From Bradyrhizobium sp. dw_78 (GTDB taxonomy: Bacteria; Pseudomonadota; Alphaproteobacteria; Rhizobiales; Xanthobacteraceae): 64,000 bases of DNA. Shown here one piece after another: positions 8,161 to 19,424 of this stretch. The stretch is taken from the NCBI RefSeq assembly GCF_018449525.1, contig NZ_JAAVUS010000005.1:90001-154000 (forward strand), given 5' to 3'. The notes under the pieces were generated by a model. The model saw only the letters and a program-made list of their open reading frames with translations, did no database searches and was not told the DNA's origin. The translations under genes were made by a program, and so were the position numbers. Position 1 is the stretch's first letter. Each line of letters starts with the position of its first letter.

Positions 8161-8934
8161 TCAGCGGAGCCCCAGATAAGCGAGGGGAGGACTGCCGAAA
8201 GCGCGCCGGAACATCAGAGTGAAGGCCGCCGGGCTCTCATAACCAAGCTCACATGCAACCGTGGCAACGGGCTCCCCTGCGGCCAAGCGTGGCATCGCAC
8301 ACATCAAGCAAGCCTGCTGACGCCAAGCCATGAAACTTGTTCCGGTTTCACGCGTGAACAGCCGAGTGAAAGATCGGCGGCTCATGCCGAGCGCCGCGGC
8401 CCATGAATCCACCGTCTCGTGGATGTTCGGTCGCTCCACAAACTGACGACAAAGCTCCGAAAGGCGTCCTTCCGTTGGAAAATGCAGCGACGGCGGTAGT
8501 ACCGGCGATTGGCGCATCTCATGTTGAACCAACTCCATCAACGCGCCCGAGCGCCCTGCAAGCTCGTATTCGAGAGGCAGTTCCGCCGCTTCTTTAATAA
8601 GGGTGCGCAAGAAGGGGGAGATGCTCACAACCTGGCAATCGCTCGGCATACCCTCGATTGCGTCCGGTTCGACGTAAAGGCTGAGCAAAAAGACGTCCCT
8701 TACCATCTGCACCTGATGAATGGTCGCTGGTGGTATCCACATGCCTCGCTGCGGTGGCATTACCCATGTGCCCCTAGAAGTCGAGAGCACGATCAATCCG
8801 GTCGCCCCAACAATCAGTTGTCCGCGCCTATGTTGATGCCACTGAATCAGAAACCCATTTCGAAAAAGGTGGCCAAACGCAATGACAGGCCGCGGGGTGT
8901 GCTCCACTCTGCGAATATCAACTGCTCCAACCAC
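8161..8934 (-). CDS. AraC family transcriptional regulator
   Basis: 257 residues from a GTG. The N-terminal half is a cupin-like ligand domain (LIQWHQHRRGQLIVGATG, MWIPPATIHQV). The C-terminal ~100 residues carry two helix-turn-helix motifs, ending in the AraC signature ACELGYESPAAFTLMFRRAFGSPPLAYL. It is divergent from the TonB receptor at 9507, so it probably responds to an iron chelate or other ligand and activates that receptor. The receptor is broken, so the regulator may now be orphaned. Confidence 0.88.
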   Translation of the reverse strand: MVGAVDIRRVEHTPRPVIAFGHLFRNGFLIQWHQHRRGQLIVGATGLIVLSTSRGTWVMPPQRGMWIPPATIHQVQMVRDVFLLSLYVEPDAIEGMPSDCQVVSISPFLRTLIKEAAELPLEYELAGRSGALMELVQHEMRQSPVLPPSLHFPTEGRLSELCRQFVERPNIHETVDSWAAALGMSRRSFTRLFTRETGTSFMAWRQQACLMCAMPRLAAGEPVATVACELGYESPAAFTLMFRRAFGSPPLAYLGLR

Positions 8935-9506
8935 CGGCCTACCCAGATAATAAGTCTACCCAACATCGGCGACAGGACGCATCACCATTGGTTTTTGTCC
9001 TAGCTTGATGAACGCATGACTTTGCACAGGGCAGCCTGTCCGCGCAAGCAACACAGACCATTCCGCAATGACAACCAAATCGAGATACTTTCTCGCAACG
9101 TCGCCACTCGCGGCAAGTTTGCCGCGCGGGAATAGTGCTGCCATAGGTTCCCGGCAACGGATCATCCGTCAGACGCCGCGCTAACGCGGTACATCAGGGA
9201 GGGCGCCGGATGGGATGTTGGGGTCAGTATTCAAATTGCATCTGCGCCCGTAGATATCGATCTTTGCATTTCCGGAAAGAGATGTTGATCGTCCGATGGC
9301 CGCTATCTTTCTGTAGAACGTCTTATTTGATCAGGTCGATAGCTATCGAGACTGGGCCAGTTTTGTTGTCCCCGAACAACACCTCGTTTCCCGATCGCTC
9401 ATTTTAGACACTTTCAAACCGTGCGTCCGATGCAATTCCGATGGAGACGCTGCAAAGCGTTCCGGGCGGCAGCGCTGATCACTGCCGATGGGAATGGGAA
9501 TTTCGG
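8935..9506. other. Divergent promoter region of araC-like gene and receptor
   Basis: No supported gene. Short frames on the minus strand have no coding character. The region presumably holds the AraC-regulated promoter; I see no clear Fur box. Confidence 0.4.
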
Positions 9507-11833
9507 ATGTCCAATAAGACTTTTAAGAAGGCTGCGTGGCTCGGTGTCTCAAGCGGCCTCGTCCTAATCGCTTCAAATCACATAAACACCGCAGCTCACG
9601 CCCAGACTGCGCAGACGCTGCCTCCGGTGACGGTAGATGCCCCGAAAGTAAAACGAGCCAAGCCTAAGGTCGTTCAAGCAACAAGCCATAGCAGGGTCGC
9701 GGCCCGAAACGCGCATACCTCTCAGGGGTACAGCGACACTGCATCACCGTCGGCCGGGCCTGGCGCCGGGACGCGGCGGGCCGAGTCGGCTTGGGGACAT
9801 GTCGAAGGTTATGTCGCGACACGAAGCGGCACCGGCACCAAGACCGATACCCCGTTGGTCGAAACCCCGGCGGCGATTTCCGTCGTGACGCAAGACCAGA
9901 TACAGGCGCAGGGCGCACAAAGCATTTCTCAGGCGGTGCGATACGTGCCGGGCGTCACGGCTGAGCAGGCCGGCGCCGATATGCGTTTCAATAATATCTA
10001 CGTGCGCGGCTTTCTGGCCGATCAGTATCTGGATGGAATGAAACTGTTCAACCTCGGTTTCGCCTATCCGATTATCGAACCATACAATCTCGAACGCGTC
10101 GAGGTTCTACATGGTCCGGCCTCAGTGCTCTACGGTCAAGCATCGCCCGGCGGTCTGCTCGACATGGTCAGCAAGCGCCCGACGGAGGATCCGTATCACG
10201 AGATGTTCCTGTCGACCGGCAGCTACGGACGTATCCAGGGCGGCGTGGACCTGAGTGGACCGATTGATCAGAATAAGGAATGGCTCTACCGTTTCACCGC
10301 ATCCGGGTTCGATGTGGGCAGCCAAGTAGACTTTACGCGATACGAGCGCGTCTCAATCGCGCCGTCTCTCACGTGGCGCCCCGACAATGATACGACAATC
10401 ACCTTTCTTGGGACCTACCAGAACGACCCGAAGGCCGGCTTCTACAACACGCTGCCAGCGAAGGGCTACGGAACGCTGTCTCCACTAGCGAATGGCCAGT
10501 TCATTCCCACTAGCTTCTATCCTGGCGTGCCCAGCCAGGACCAGATGAGTCGTGAGTTGGGACAGATCGGCTATGTGGCCGAGCACCATTTCGACAATGT
10601 CTGGACTGTCAGGCAAACCTTCGATACAGCGACGAAACCAGTACGATTTCGACGGTTTTCCCGACTGGCGTTTCAGCGACCGATCCGAACAGCTTGGCGA
10701 GATCGGCCTTCTTTGAAAACGATAGAGGACGCGCATTCACTCTCGACAATCAGGCCGAAGCGAAATTCGCAGCTGGTCCCTTCACGCATACCACCTTGTT
10801 CGGCGTCGATTACCAAAACGACACGTTAGACTACACCTCGGGCGGCGCACCGGCCGGCTTCGCAGTTCCCACAATCAGCATCACAAATCCTAACTACAAT
10901 ACGCCCGTCCCAATGGTAGCTACGTCGGCAGCCAATCAGAATTTTAATCAGATCGGCCTCTATGCGCAGGACCAGATTAAGTTCGACCATTGGGTTGCGT
11001 TGCTTGGCGTCCGTTGGGACCGGGCGGATTCGACCACACAAACCACGGCGCTTGCGACAGGCGCTGCAACGACCACGCAATTGTCGAACGATGCGGTGAC
11101 GAAGCGCGGTGCATTGCTCTACAAGTTCGATAGCGGCATCGCACCGTATATTCAGTATACGGAATCCTTCCAGCCGCAGACCGGCGTCGCTTTCGGCGGT
11201 AGTCCCTTTGTGCCGACAACCGGCCAACAGGAGGAGGCCGGCATCAAGTATCAGCCGAACGAGAAGTCGCTGTATACGATGGCGATCTTCAATCTGTTAC
11301 AGCAGAATGTGCTGACACCAGATCCCAATCCTGCGCATCCCAATTTTAGTGTCCAGACCGGCGAAATCCGTTCGCGGGGCCTTGAATTGGAGGGCAAGAC
11401 CCAGATCGACCGTAGCCTATCGCTGTTGGCATCCTACACTTACATTGACGACGTCATTACCCGGAGCAATGTGGCCTTTGAGGCCGGACGACGCGCAGTC
11501 GGCATTCCGATGAACTCGGCGTCGCTCTGGGCGGATTATACATTCCACGGTGGCCGGCTTGATGGTTTCGGCGTGGCCGGTGGCGTGCGCTATGTTGGCG
11601 ATACCCCAGGGAATCTCACCGGCCCGACCGTCCTGGACGTACCTGCAGTAACGCTGTTCGACGCGGCCATGCACTATGACTTTTCTGCGCTCGAGCCTCA
11701 GTTCAAGGGTTATTTCCTGCAAGTCAACGCAACGAACCTGTTCGACAAGACCTATGTGACATGGTGTCAGGACGCCAACTGTTGGTATGGATTACGCCGC
11801 CAAGTCTTGGCCACCCTCAGGTATAAGTGGTAA
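9507..11833 (+). pseudogene. TonB-dependent siderophore receptor, one-base frameshift
   Basis: The ATG at 9507 opens a signal peptide ending in TAAHAQ, followed by a TonB-box-like LPPVTVDAP, a plug domain (VETPAAISVVTQDQIQAQGAQS, YNLERVEVLHGPASVLYGQASPGG) and beta-barrel strands. The frame breaks after NVWTVRQTF near 10621. The barrel resumes in another frame as RYSDETSTISTVFPTGV and runs to LATLRYKW, with the terminal aromatic residue expected of a barrel. One missing base at about 10620-10622 explains everything; the rest, about 776 codons, is intact. It is FhuA/FpvA-like. It is either a recent pseudogene or a sequencing error. Confidence 0.85.
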
Positions 11834-11842
11834 CTCCCATAT

Positions 11843-12405
11843 ATGTCCCGTCTTGCAGTTCGGCGCTGGTTCTGGGTGCATAAGTGGTCAAGCCTCGTAT
11901 GCACCGCTTTCCTCCTGCTGCTTTGTGTTACGGGGCTTCCGCTTGTATTCCGGGATGAAATCGGGTCTTGGTTAGATCACGATCCACCTTATGCTTCGGT
12001 GCCCGAGGGGGCACCGATTGTCAGCCTTGACAGTGTCGCCAAGACTGCACGCAGGCTTTATCCAGGACAGGTCATCGGATCGATATTTATCGATGATGAC
12101 GAGCCCCGGATCATGGTTTACATGGCGTCGTCCTGGGCCGCCTGTGTCGCAGACCGAAGTTTGTCGCATTGGATCAAATTCGATGCCCATACGGGTGAGG
12201 GGCTGAGGCAATCGAAATTGTTTAGCGAAGATGATTGGTTCCTTGAAGTCATGCTCAGCCTGCACCGGGCCTGGTTGCGGGCCTTACGGGCGAATTGTTC
12301 CTGGGACTAATGGCGCTTCTTTGTGGTCGCGCTAATTTCGGGCGCTGCGTTCTATACGCTATGGGTGCAACATGGCCAAGAAGATCGTGGGGCGCGCCTG
12401 TTTTG
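11843..12405 (+). pseudogene. PepSY-associated TM helix protein, frameshifted and truncated
   Basis: The start MSRLAVRRWFWVHKWSSLVCTAFLLLLCVTGLPLVF is the N-terminal membrane helix of PepSY_TM proteins that accompany siderophore receptors (ferric reductase-like). After LSLHRA the frame shifts: GLVAGLTGELFLGLMALL reads in a second frame and FVVALISGAAFYTLWVQHG in a third. The homology then stops near 12405. At least two indels and a 3' deletion make it non-functional. It starts 9 bases after the receptor stop, as in an operon. Confidence 0.8.
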
Positions 12406-12457
12406 AAAATCTACGAACTTGATCTAATGATATTTAAGGATCTTGCGAGACGGTGAC

Positions 12458-12687
12458 GTCCCATCTCATCTCTTGAACCTCGACCGGTTGACCCACCGCT
12501 GCGACATCGTCGAGACCGATAACGACAGCTGGTGATTCAAAAGCCGCGACGACGATCACATAACCGCGCTTATCCCGTCTCCGCAACCCCTGCCGGCTCC
12601 GACGAGACGGGCGCTACCAGCAAAACTCGTCGCGCAGAGAGGTCAAAATTGGACGCCGGTGAGGGGGCAAATTTGAACGCCGGTTGA
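12458..12687 (+). mobile_element. IS21-family remnant: istB 3' end and terminal repeats
   Basis: An open frame ending at 12535 encodes LNLDRLTHRCDIVETDNDSW, which matches the C-terminus of IstB helper ATPases. About 105 bases later lie two tandem copies of an IS21-type end motif: GGTCAAAATTGGACGCCGG at 12641 and GGGCAAATTTGAACGCCGG at 12664. The rest of the element is gone. Its left edge coincides with the truncation of the PepSY gene. Confidence 0.65.
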
Positions 12688-12845
12688 CGACCACATCCAA
12701 AAATTATCGATCGAGGCATCTGAGATGCCGGGTTTGTCGGCATTTAATCAGATGCCGTGAACAGGATAAATCCGGCACAAGACATGCATCCTGTGACTAC
12801 ACTCGACCGTCAAACGGCCATCGAATCTCGTTCACGGGGCATTTT

Positions 12846-14402
12846 ATGAAAAAATCAGTTGCGACCGCAATTCTCATCGGTGTGATCGGACTTTCGGCGG
12901 CTTCGGCGCAAAGTCCCAAGCCGGGCGGAACCGTGTACGTCGCACTCACGCCAGAGCCTCCGATGCTGATGCAGGGCTTGAACCAGAACGGCCCGACTAA
13001 CATGGTCGCGGGCAATATCTATGAGTCGCTGCTGCGCTACGATGAGAAGCTGAATCCGCAGCCATCGCTTGCCAAAAGCTGGGAAACATCCGCGGACGGG
13101 AAAGTTTACACCTTCAAGCTGCAAGAGGGTGTGACCTGGCATGACGGAAAGCCGTTTTCCGCCGATGACGTAGTTTTTTCACTCGACAAGTTTCTTCGTG
13201 AAGTGCATCCGCGCTGGCGTCCGATCGTGAACGGGCAAGTGGATAAAATCGAGAAGGTCGACGATCTGACCGTGAGGATCACGTTGAAGCAGCCATTCGG
13301 TCCGTTGCTGCTATCCCAGGAGGTGGCGAGTGCGCCGATCGTTCCCAAGCATATCTATGAAGGGACGGATTATCGCACCAACCCGATGAATAATACTCCG
13401 ATCGGGACGGGGCCGTTCAAGTTCGCGGAGTGGAAAAAAGGTTCGTACATCCGGCTCGTCAAAAATCCTGATTATTGGCAGAAGGGCAAGCCGTATCTCG
13501 ATGAGATCTATTGGGAGATCATCCCGGATGCCTCCTCTCGCGCGATTGCCTATGAAACCGGCAAGATCGATGTACTGACCGGCGGCTCAGTCGATATTTA
13601 CGACATCGCCCGCCTGTCGAAGTTGCCCAACAGCTGCGCGACCACCAAGGGCTGGGAGATGTTTGCGCCTCATGCGTGGCTGACGCCGAATATCGCGCGC
13701 GGCGGACCGCTCGCTAACAAGCAGTTCCGCCAGGGGATGATGTTCGCGCTCGATCGCGATTTGGCTAAGGATGTCGTCTGGAGCGGGTTGGGAAAAATAG
13801 CAACCGGGCCGATCTCATCCAAGACCAGGTTCTATTCGGCGGATGTGCCGAAATATACCTACGATGTCGCCAAGGCAAAGGAGCTTATCAAGGCCTCCGG
13901 TTACAAGGGTGAGCCGATAAAACTGCTGGCTCTCCCGTATGGCGAGGTCTGGAATCGCTGGGCCGAGGCGGTCAAGCAAAACCTGACCGAAGCCGGCATC
14001 AACATCGACATCGAAACAACCGACGTGCCGGGCTGGACTCAGAAAGCCAGCAATGGCGAATTCGACCTGACCTTCAATTATCTCTATCAACTCGGCGATC
14101 CTGCGATTGGGGTCGCGCGAAGCTACATCTCAACCAACATCGTCAAGGGAAACCCTTTCGGCAACCAGGGTGGCTACGTGAATCCCGAGGTAGACAAGCT
14201 CTTCGCCGATGCGTCGATAGCGCCGTCCGATGCAGCCCGGCAAGAGCTCTACACCAAGGTGCAGCAACTTCTGGCCGACGAGGTGCCGGTGTTATGGCAG
14301 CTCGAGATGGACTTCACGACGATCTACCGCTGCAACGTCAAGAACCTGGTTTCCACCGCGATCGGCGTCAATGACGGCTTCAGGGATGCGTGGAAGGAAT
14401 GA
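12846..14402 (+). CDS. ABC transporter substrate-binding protein (SBP_bac_5, peptide/opine type)
   Basis: 518 residues from an ATG with GGGG upstream. A signal peptide (MKKSVATAILIGVIGLSAASA) precedes the family core: GGTVYVALTPEPP, YESLLRYDEKLNPQPSLAKSWE, FKLQEGVTWHDGKPFSADDVVFSLDKF, and NTPIGTGPFKFAEWKKGSYIRLVKNPDYW. It binds oligopeptides or similar solutes in the periplasm for an ABC importer. No permease or ATPase gene is adjacent, so it is an orphan. The open frame extends 54 codons upstream through the IS edge, but without similarity. Confidence 0.9.
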   Translation: MKKSVATAILIGVIGLSAASAQSPKPGGTVYVALTPEPPMLMQGLNQNGPTNMVAGNIYESLLRYDEKLNPQPSLAKSWETSADGKVYTFKLQEGVTWHDGKPFSADDVVFSLDKFLREVHPRWRPIVNGQVDKIEKVDDLTVRITLKQPFGPLLLSQEVASAPIVPKHIYEGTDYRTNPMNNTPIGTGPFKFAEWKKGSYIRLVKNPDYWQKGKPYLDEIYWEIIPDASSRAIAYETGKIDVLTGGSVDIYDIARLSKLPNSCATTKGWEMFAPHAWLTPNIARGGPLANKQFRQGMMFALDRDLAKDVVWSGLGKIATGPISSKTRFYSADVPKYTYDVAKAKELIKASGYKGEPIKLLALPYGEVWNRWAEAVKQNLTEAGINIDIETTDVPGWTQKASNGEFDLTFNYLYQLGDPAIGVARSYISTNIVKGNPFGNQGGYVNPEVDKLFADASIAPSDAARQELYTKVQQLLADEVPVLWQLEMDFTTIYRCNVKNLVSTAIGVNDGFRDAWKE

Positions 14403-14480
14403 GGCGCGTCCGGGATCGGTCGACGCCCAAAGGCGTTGGCCGGCTTCGGTCGTGTTCACCGAAAGGCTTGCACGGTTTAT

Positions 14481-16166
<1,686 letters not shown>

Positions 16167-16185
16167 GAAACGGCCTCCGGTGGAA

Positions 16186-16452
16186 TCAGGAGCGTTTCGA
16201 ACCTTGCTCCTTCTCGGCTTGATCGTACCACTGCCGCGCCGCATGGCGAGCCAGAAGTCGCACGAATTCGACAAGGCGTGGATCGGGCGCGCTGCCGCCC
16301 TCGGGCGCAAGCGTCAGTTCCGGTTCGCTGCGCCGGGCGATACCTTTGCGCTTTTGAACAGCAGCGCCTTTTATCGTCATGCCATTGACCGTCGGTTGCG
16401 CCGTGATAATCCCGAGCATCAACAGTATGATCAACAACAACAAAAACTCCAC
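16186..16452 (-). CDS. small membrane-anchored protein upstream of the recombinase
   Basis: 88 residues. One N-terminal hydrophobic helix (MEFLLLLIILLMLGIITA) is followed by a charged region ending RLVEFVRLLARHAARQWYDQAEK. The tail resembles short proteins often found just 5' of rhizobial serine recombinases. The stop lies 19 bases before the recombinase start, so the two are probably cotranscribed. Function unknown; a role as recombination directionality factor is possible but unsupported. Confidence 0.5.
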   Translation of the reverse strand: MEFLLLLIILLMLGIITAQPTVNGMTIKGAAVQKRKGIARRSEPELTLAPEGGSAPDPRLVEFVRLLARHAARQWYDQAEKEQGSKRS

Positions 16453-16636
16453 GCCAGGCTCCGGATAGAGCCGGCGTCTTCGAGCGCACGACTTCGGCCT
16501 TTGGCGTACTGGATCGCATTCTGGCGTCGCGCGAAAACTTGCGCGCTTCGGCTTGATTGGGAGGTAACGATTGCGTCATCAGATCATACCAGAATGGCGA
16601 TATAGGTCGTGCGTTCAACTCGGTTAGACGTACCAC

Positions 16637-17308
16637 TCATTTAGATAGTTGTCGGACGTCAATCATGCGTGCTGTTGCTTGGACCGTGATTTCGAAATGG
16701 TCCGTTTGCACGATATCCAAGATATTGCGCGGCCGATGCGCGACGACGTTGATGCCGGTGCGACGCCGCAGGCTGTCGTAGAGCAGTCCTGCGCCACCTG
16801 CCGTGCGAATATCCTCGCTAAGCTTCTGCGAAGCTTCATAACGTTCGCTTGCATACACGTCGGGGCGTGTGAGTTGCTGCCCTTTGATGTCGAGATAATC
16901 CCCGAGAAGCGTCGCGGTGTATGCCCTGTAGGTCCGGCTCATCGTGGCCGCGTTTCGAGCAACCGCTTCGCGCCGCAGGTGATGACCGACCTCAGCAGCC
17001 GCCGTACGAATATCGTCAGCCGCGTACCAGGCGCCAAGCTCCGGTCCGTTGAATCTCATTCCGCCGGGGGCGACGTGGAGAAAGGCCGCCATGACGATGC
17101 TGGAGTTGGGAGCGCCATACACCCATTCGCTCTGTGGCAGCCGATTGATACGTTCTGCCACCAGGCGGTCGTTCGTCCAACCGACGAGCTCCATCACCGC
17201 CGAAAGATCGGCCGCTGTCGCGACCGTATCGAACAGCCCAATCGGAGGAAATTGTGAGGGGATCAGGCGATGCGCAGGCCGCGGCGAGGGTGCGAAAACG
17301 TCCGTCAC
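16637..17308 (-). CDS. RES domain toxin
   Basis: 223 residues. The RES fold is seen in HRLIPSQFPPIGLFDTVATAADL (Arg) and WVYGAPNSSIVMAAFLH (Ser region), with a Glu in DLSAVMELVGWTNDR. RES toxins degrade NAD+ or ADP-ribosylate a metabolic enzyme. The GTG start at 17308 overlaps the antitoxin stop by four bases (GTGA), which fixes the start; the longer frame upstream is antitoxin DNA read out of phase. The order antitoxin-toxin and the coupling are typical of Xre-RES pairs. Confidence 0.85.
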   Translation of the reverse strand: MTDVFAPSPRPAHRLIPSQFPPIGLFDTVATAADLSAVMELVGWTNDRLVAERINRLPQSEWVYGAPNSSIVMAAFLHVAPGGMRFNGPELGAWYAADDIRTAAAEVGHHLRREAVARNAATMSRTYRAYTATLLGDYLDIKGQQLTRPDVYASERYEASQKLSEDIRTAGGAGLLYDSLRRRTGINVVAHRPRNILDIVQTDHFEITVQATARMIDVRQLSK

Positions 17309-17832
17309 CGGAAGACGATCTCCGTGTCGTCGTAAGGCGTGAAGGCTTCGTCTATCGTGTTCGGCTGCATGTAGAGGCCGCCACGCGCGCCGTCGAGAAA
17401 GCGACGCACCGACAGCAACCCATCTTGAGAGCCATTCGTAATAAGGTCGAGCGGTGGGTGTCCTCCGAATACCACGCCGCTGTGGGGGCTTCGCAGCCAC
17501 TCGATGCCGAGTCGTTCTTGCGGAAAGAGGATCCCAAGCGCCTGGTGGATGCCGAATACCGCTGAAATGCGCGTGAGAACGTCCACGTCAAGCGTGAAAG
17601 CGCCGTGCTCACGCGCCTGCTTGCACCAGTTATGGTAGGTGGACCGGGATGGATATCCGAGGATCAGGAGGCGTTGTTCTTCGGTCAATCCCCATAGATC
17701 CGCGATGGCGAGGAAGGTCCGCAAAGCTGGCGCGCTGAGCCGTCTCCGGTTGGCCGGCGCAAATCGTGAGCTGTCCAGGCGCTGAGGTCCTGTTATGGCC
17801 TTGGCCGGGCCCGGCGCGGGGTTATTTGACAT
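17305..17832 (-). CDS. Xre/MbcA/ParS-type antitoxin with toxin-binding domain
   Basis: 175 residues from an ATG preceded by AAGGGG. The central part (LRTFLAIADLWGLTEEQRLLILGYPSRSTYHNWCKQ) is the helix-turn-helix of this family. The C-terminal DVLTRISAVFGIHQALGILFP...EWLRSPHSGVVFGGHPPLDLITNGSQDGLLSVRRFLDG is the DUF2384/ParS domain that wraps the RES toxin. It should neutralise the downstream toxin and repress its own promoter, probably through the palindrome at 17850. Confidence 0.88.
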   Translation of the reverse strand: MSNNPAPGPAKAITGPQRLDSSRFAPANRRRLSAPALRTFLAIADLWGLTEEQRLLILGYPSRSTYHNWCKQAREHGAFTLDVDVLTRISAVFGIHQALGILFPQERLGIEWLRSPHSGVVFGGHPPLDLITNGSQDGLLSVRRFLDGARGGLYMQPNTIDEAFTPYDDTEIVFR

Positions 17833-17849
17833 CGGCTGCCCCTTGTCAA

Positions 17850-17868
17850 ATTTGGATATAGTCCAAAT
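17850..17868. promoter_or_regulatory. Palindromic operator of the RES/Xre operon
   Basis: ATTTGGA-TATAG-TCCAAAT is a perfect 7-bp inverted repeat 18 bases upstream of the antitoxin start. Its position suggests antitoxin autoregulation. Confidence 0.6.
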
Positions 17869-18067
17869 CAGGACAAGATGCAACCCCTTCCTCGCAGGCT
17901 TCGAACCATGCACACATGGGATTTGTGGGCTCGCGCAGGAAGGGAAAACGGTCGGGATCACGGAGAATAGTCACGAGGTAAACCCTTGGCGATCGCTTCT
18001 ATAAAGCCGGGTTCCATGTCCCGCGGGGTAGGTTATGATTGTCGGGTGAAGAGTGCGAGACGAGGGG

Positions 18068-18604
18068 ATGCCGGAAAGATTGATTGCTTCGTCGCGCCGG
18101 AATCCGGGACTGACACCAACAAGCGTGGCTCGGTCGAACAAGGTAGCTGAGAGCATGTCCAGCGATGCCTCGATCGAATGGCTACGCGACACGCTGCGGG
18201 GTGTAATGAAGCTGCGAACGCCCGATTTTTCGGGCGTCGGGGTGATCGTTTGCGACTCGCCCGAGAGCTTGCCCATCGTGCCACTGGTTAGGTCGAGCCC
18301 TAGGCTCGACACGGAACATTTGATCTCGCAACTAGTGGCGATCTCCTCGCGAAGAAGCGACCATCACGACGGGTTTCACATCATTTCCGAAGCGGGACGG
18401 CTGACAAGGGTGGCTCAGTACTTTTCGCCTCCGATTATCCCGGATGCCGCCATCGATCGTTCCAAGCGCTTCGGAGGACGATATTTGGCGGCGCTCTACG
18501 GATCCGCGATTCCCGAAGTCCGGCTGTCCGGGATTGCCAGCGAGGGTTTCGGCATCGCGATCTTTCAAGCCTGTGGGGAAGTCTTCTTCGGGGACCAAGA
18601 GTGA
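18068..18604 (+). CDS. DAC (DisA_N)-like nucleotide cyclase or sensor protein
   Basis: 178 residues from the ATG at 18068; a GTG at 18053 or an ATG at 18155 is also possible, and none has a good ribosome site. Residues from about 100 on follow the diadenylate cyclase domain: DGFHIISEAGRL (DGA-like), GGRYLAALYGS (in place of GTRHRAA), then SGIASEGFGIAIFQACGEVFFG (like VVSEExGxIxxxxxG). The His of the RHR motif is Tyr here, so catalysis is uncertain. The stop overlaps the next start by four bases (GTGA), coupling it to a Cap15-like effector. No family database was searched; the assignment rests on motif order. Confidence 0.55.
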   Translation: MPERLIASSRRNPGLTPTSVARSNKVAESMSSDASIEWLRDTLRGVMKLRTPDFSGVGVIVCDSPESLPIVPLVRSSPRLDTEHLISQLVAISSRRSDHHDGFHIISEAGRLTRVAQYFSPPIIPDAAIDRSKRFGGRYLAALYGSAIPEVRLSGIASEGFGIAIFQACGEVFFGDQE

Positions 18605-19191
18605 TAAGTATCCTGCCAATTACCCGCATCATTGGAATTGTCGCCATTTCGTACGGTGCCTGCGTCGCGTTCGTCGTCGTCCTGATTGGGAAATTCGGCG
18701 ACTACCCTACCCTTTGGTCCAGCGTGGGCATTGCCATTTCAGGTGGGACCACGTTGAACGCTCTGCTGTTCTTCCTGATTTATTTTGGTTGGAAGCGGAT
18801 ATGGTCGATGTTTCCGGGACTTAATCGGCTCGTCTTTCCCGACCTGAACGGCTCATGGAATATGAGCATCCATTGGCAGAATGCGGAGAAGAACGGATTT
18901 GTTACCGCGAAGGCTCAGATCAAGCAGAATCTTCTGCGGATTAGCATGGAGGTTTTCTCGCGTGACTCGGATTCCGAAACATTGATTGCTCTTCCCAAAC
19001 GAGATTCCGAATCCGGGAGGCCGATCCTGTATTACGTCTATCGCGTGGTGCCGAAGAACATAAAAGTCGATGCAGGCGCCTCATACGAGGGGTCCGCAAT
19101 CTTGAAGATTTCGACCTCAAGCTTCGACCGATTGAGCGGAAACTACTTCACGAGCCGGCGAACGACGGGGCATTTCGAGCTGAGCCGCTGA
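18601..19191 (+). CDS. Cap15-like 2TM/beta-barrel effector
   Basis: 196 residues. Two membrane helices (about residues 6-31 and 38-65) are followed by a beta-rich domain that opens with FPDLNGSWNMSIHW and closes with YEGSAILKISTSSFDRLSGNYFTSRRTTGHFELSR. This is the pattern of the CBASS effector Cap15, which binds a cyclic nucleotide through its barrel and disrupts the inner membrane. No CD-NTase is adjacent; the coupled upstream gene is DAC-like instead. GTG start. Confidence 0.75.
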   Translation: MISILPITRIIGIVAISYGACVAFVVVLIGKFGDYPTLWSSVGIAISGGTTLNALLFFLIYFGWKRIWSMFPGLNRLVFPDLNGSWNMSIHWQNAEKNGFVTAKAQIKQNLLRISMEVFSRDSDSETLIALPKRDSESGRPILYYVYRVVPKNIKVDAGASYEGSAILKISTSSFDRLSGNYFTSRRTTGHFELSR

Positions 19192-19193
19192 GG

Positions 19194-19424
19194 CTAATCG
19201 CTACCGCTAAACCTGCCGCCGATCCTATTCATCATCGCGGATATCCAGCTGTCGAAGTCGTCCCACTTTGGCCATCGTGAGAGGTCGCCCGCCGTCACTG
19301 GGTCCGCAGTATGTCGTGACGCTTCCGCGATGACGAAGACCATCGGATCCGGTTTGTGCTTCCGCATCTGTTTTTCCACGATCAGCGATCGACCCACGAT
19401 GGTGTCGGATGCCTCTGTCGGCAA
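19194..19424 (-). CDS. C-terminal protein fragment or small ORF after the DUF2235 gene
   Basis: 76 codons from a TTG, with coding-like composition (LIVEKQMRKHKPDPMVFVIAEASRHTADP, LSRWPKWDDFDSWISAMMNRIGG). The same frame is open with no start codon all the way back to the stop of the DUF2235 gene at 19530, giving some 35 more coherent codons. It looks like the tail of a lost gene or a downstream region cut off by a stop. No family recognised. It converges on the Cap15-like gene with a 2-base gap. Confidence 0.35.
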   Translation of the reverse strand: MPTEASDTIVGRSLIVEKQMRKHKPDPMVFVIAEASRHTADPVTAGDLSRWPKWDDFDSWISAMMNRIGGRFSGSD

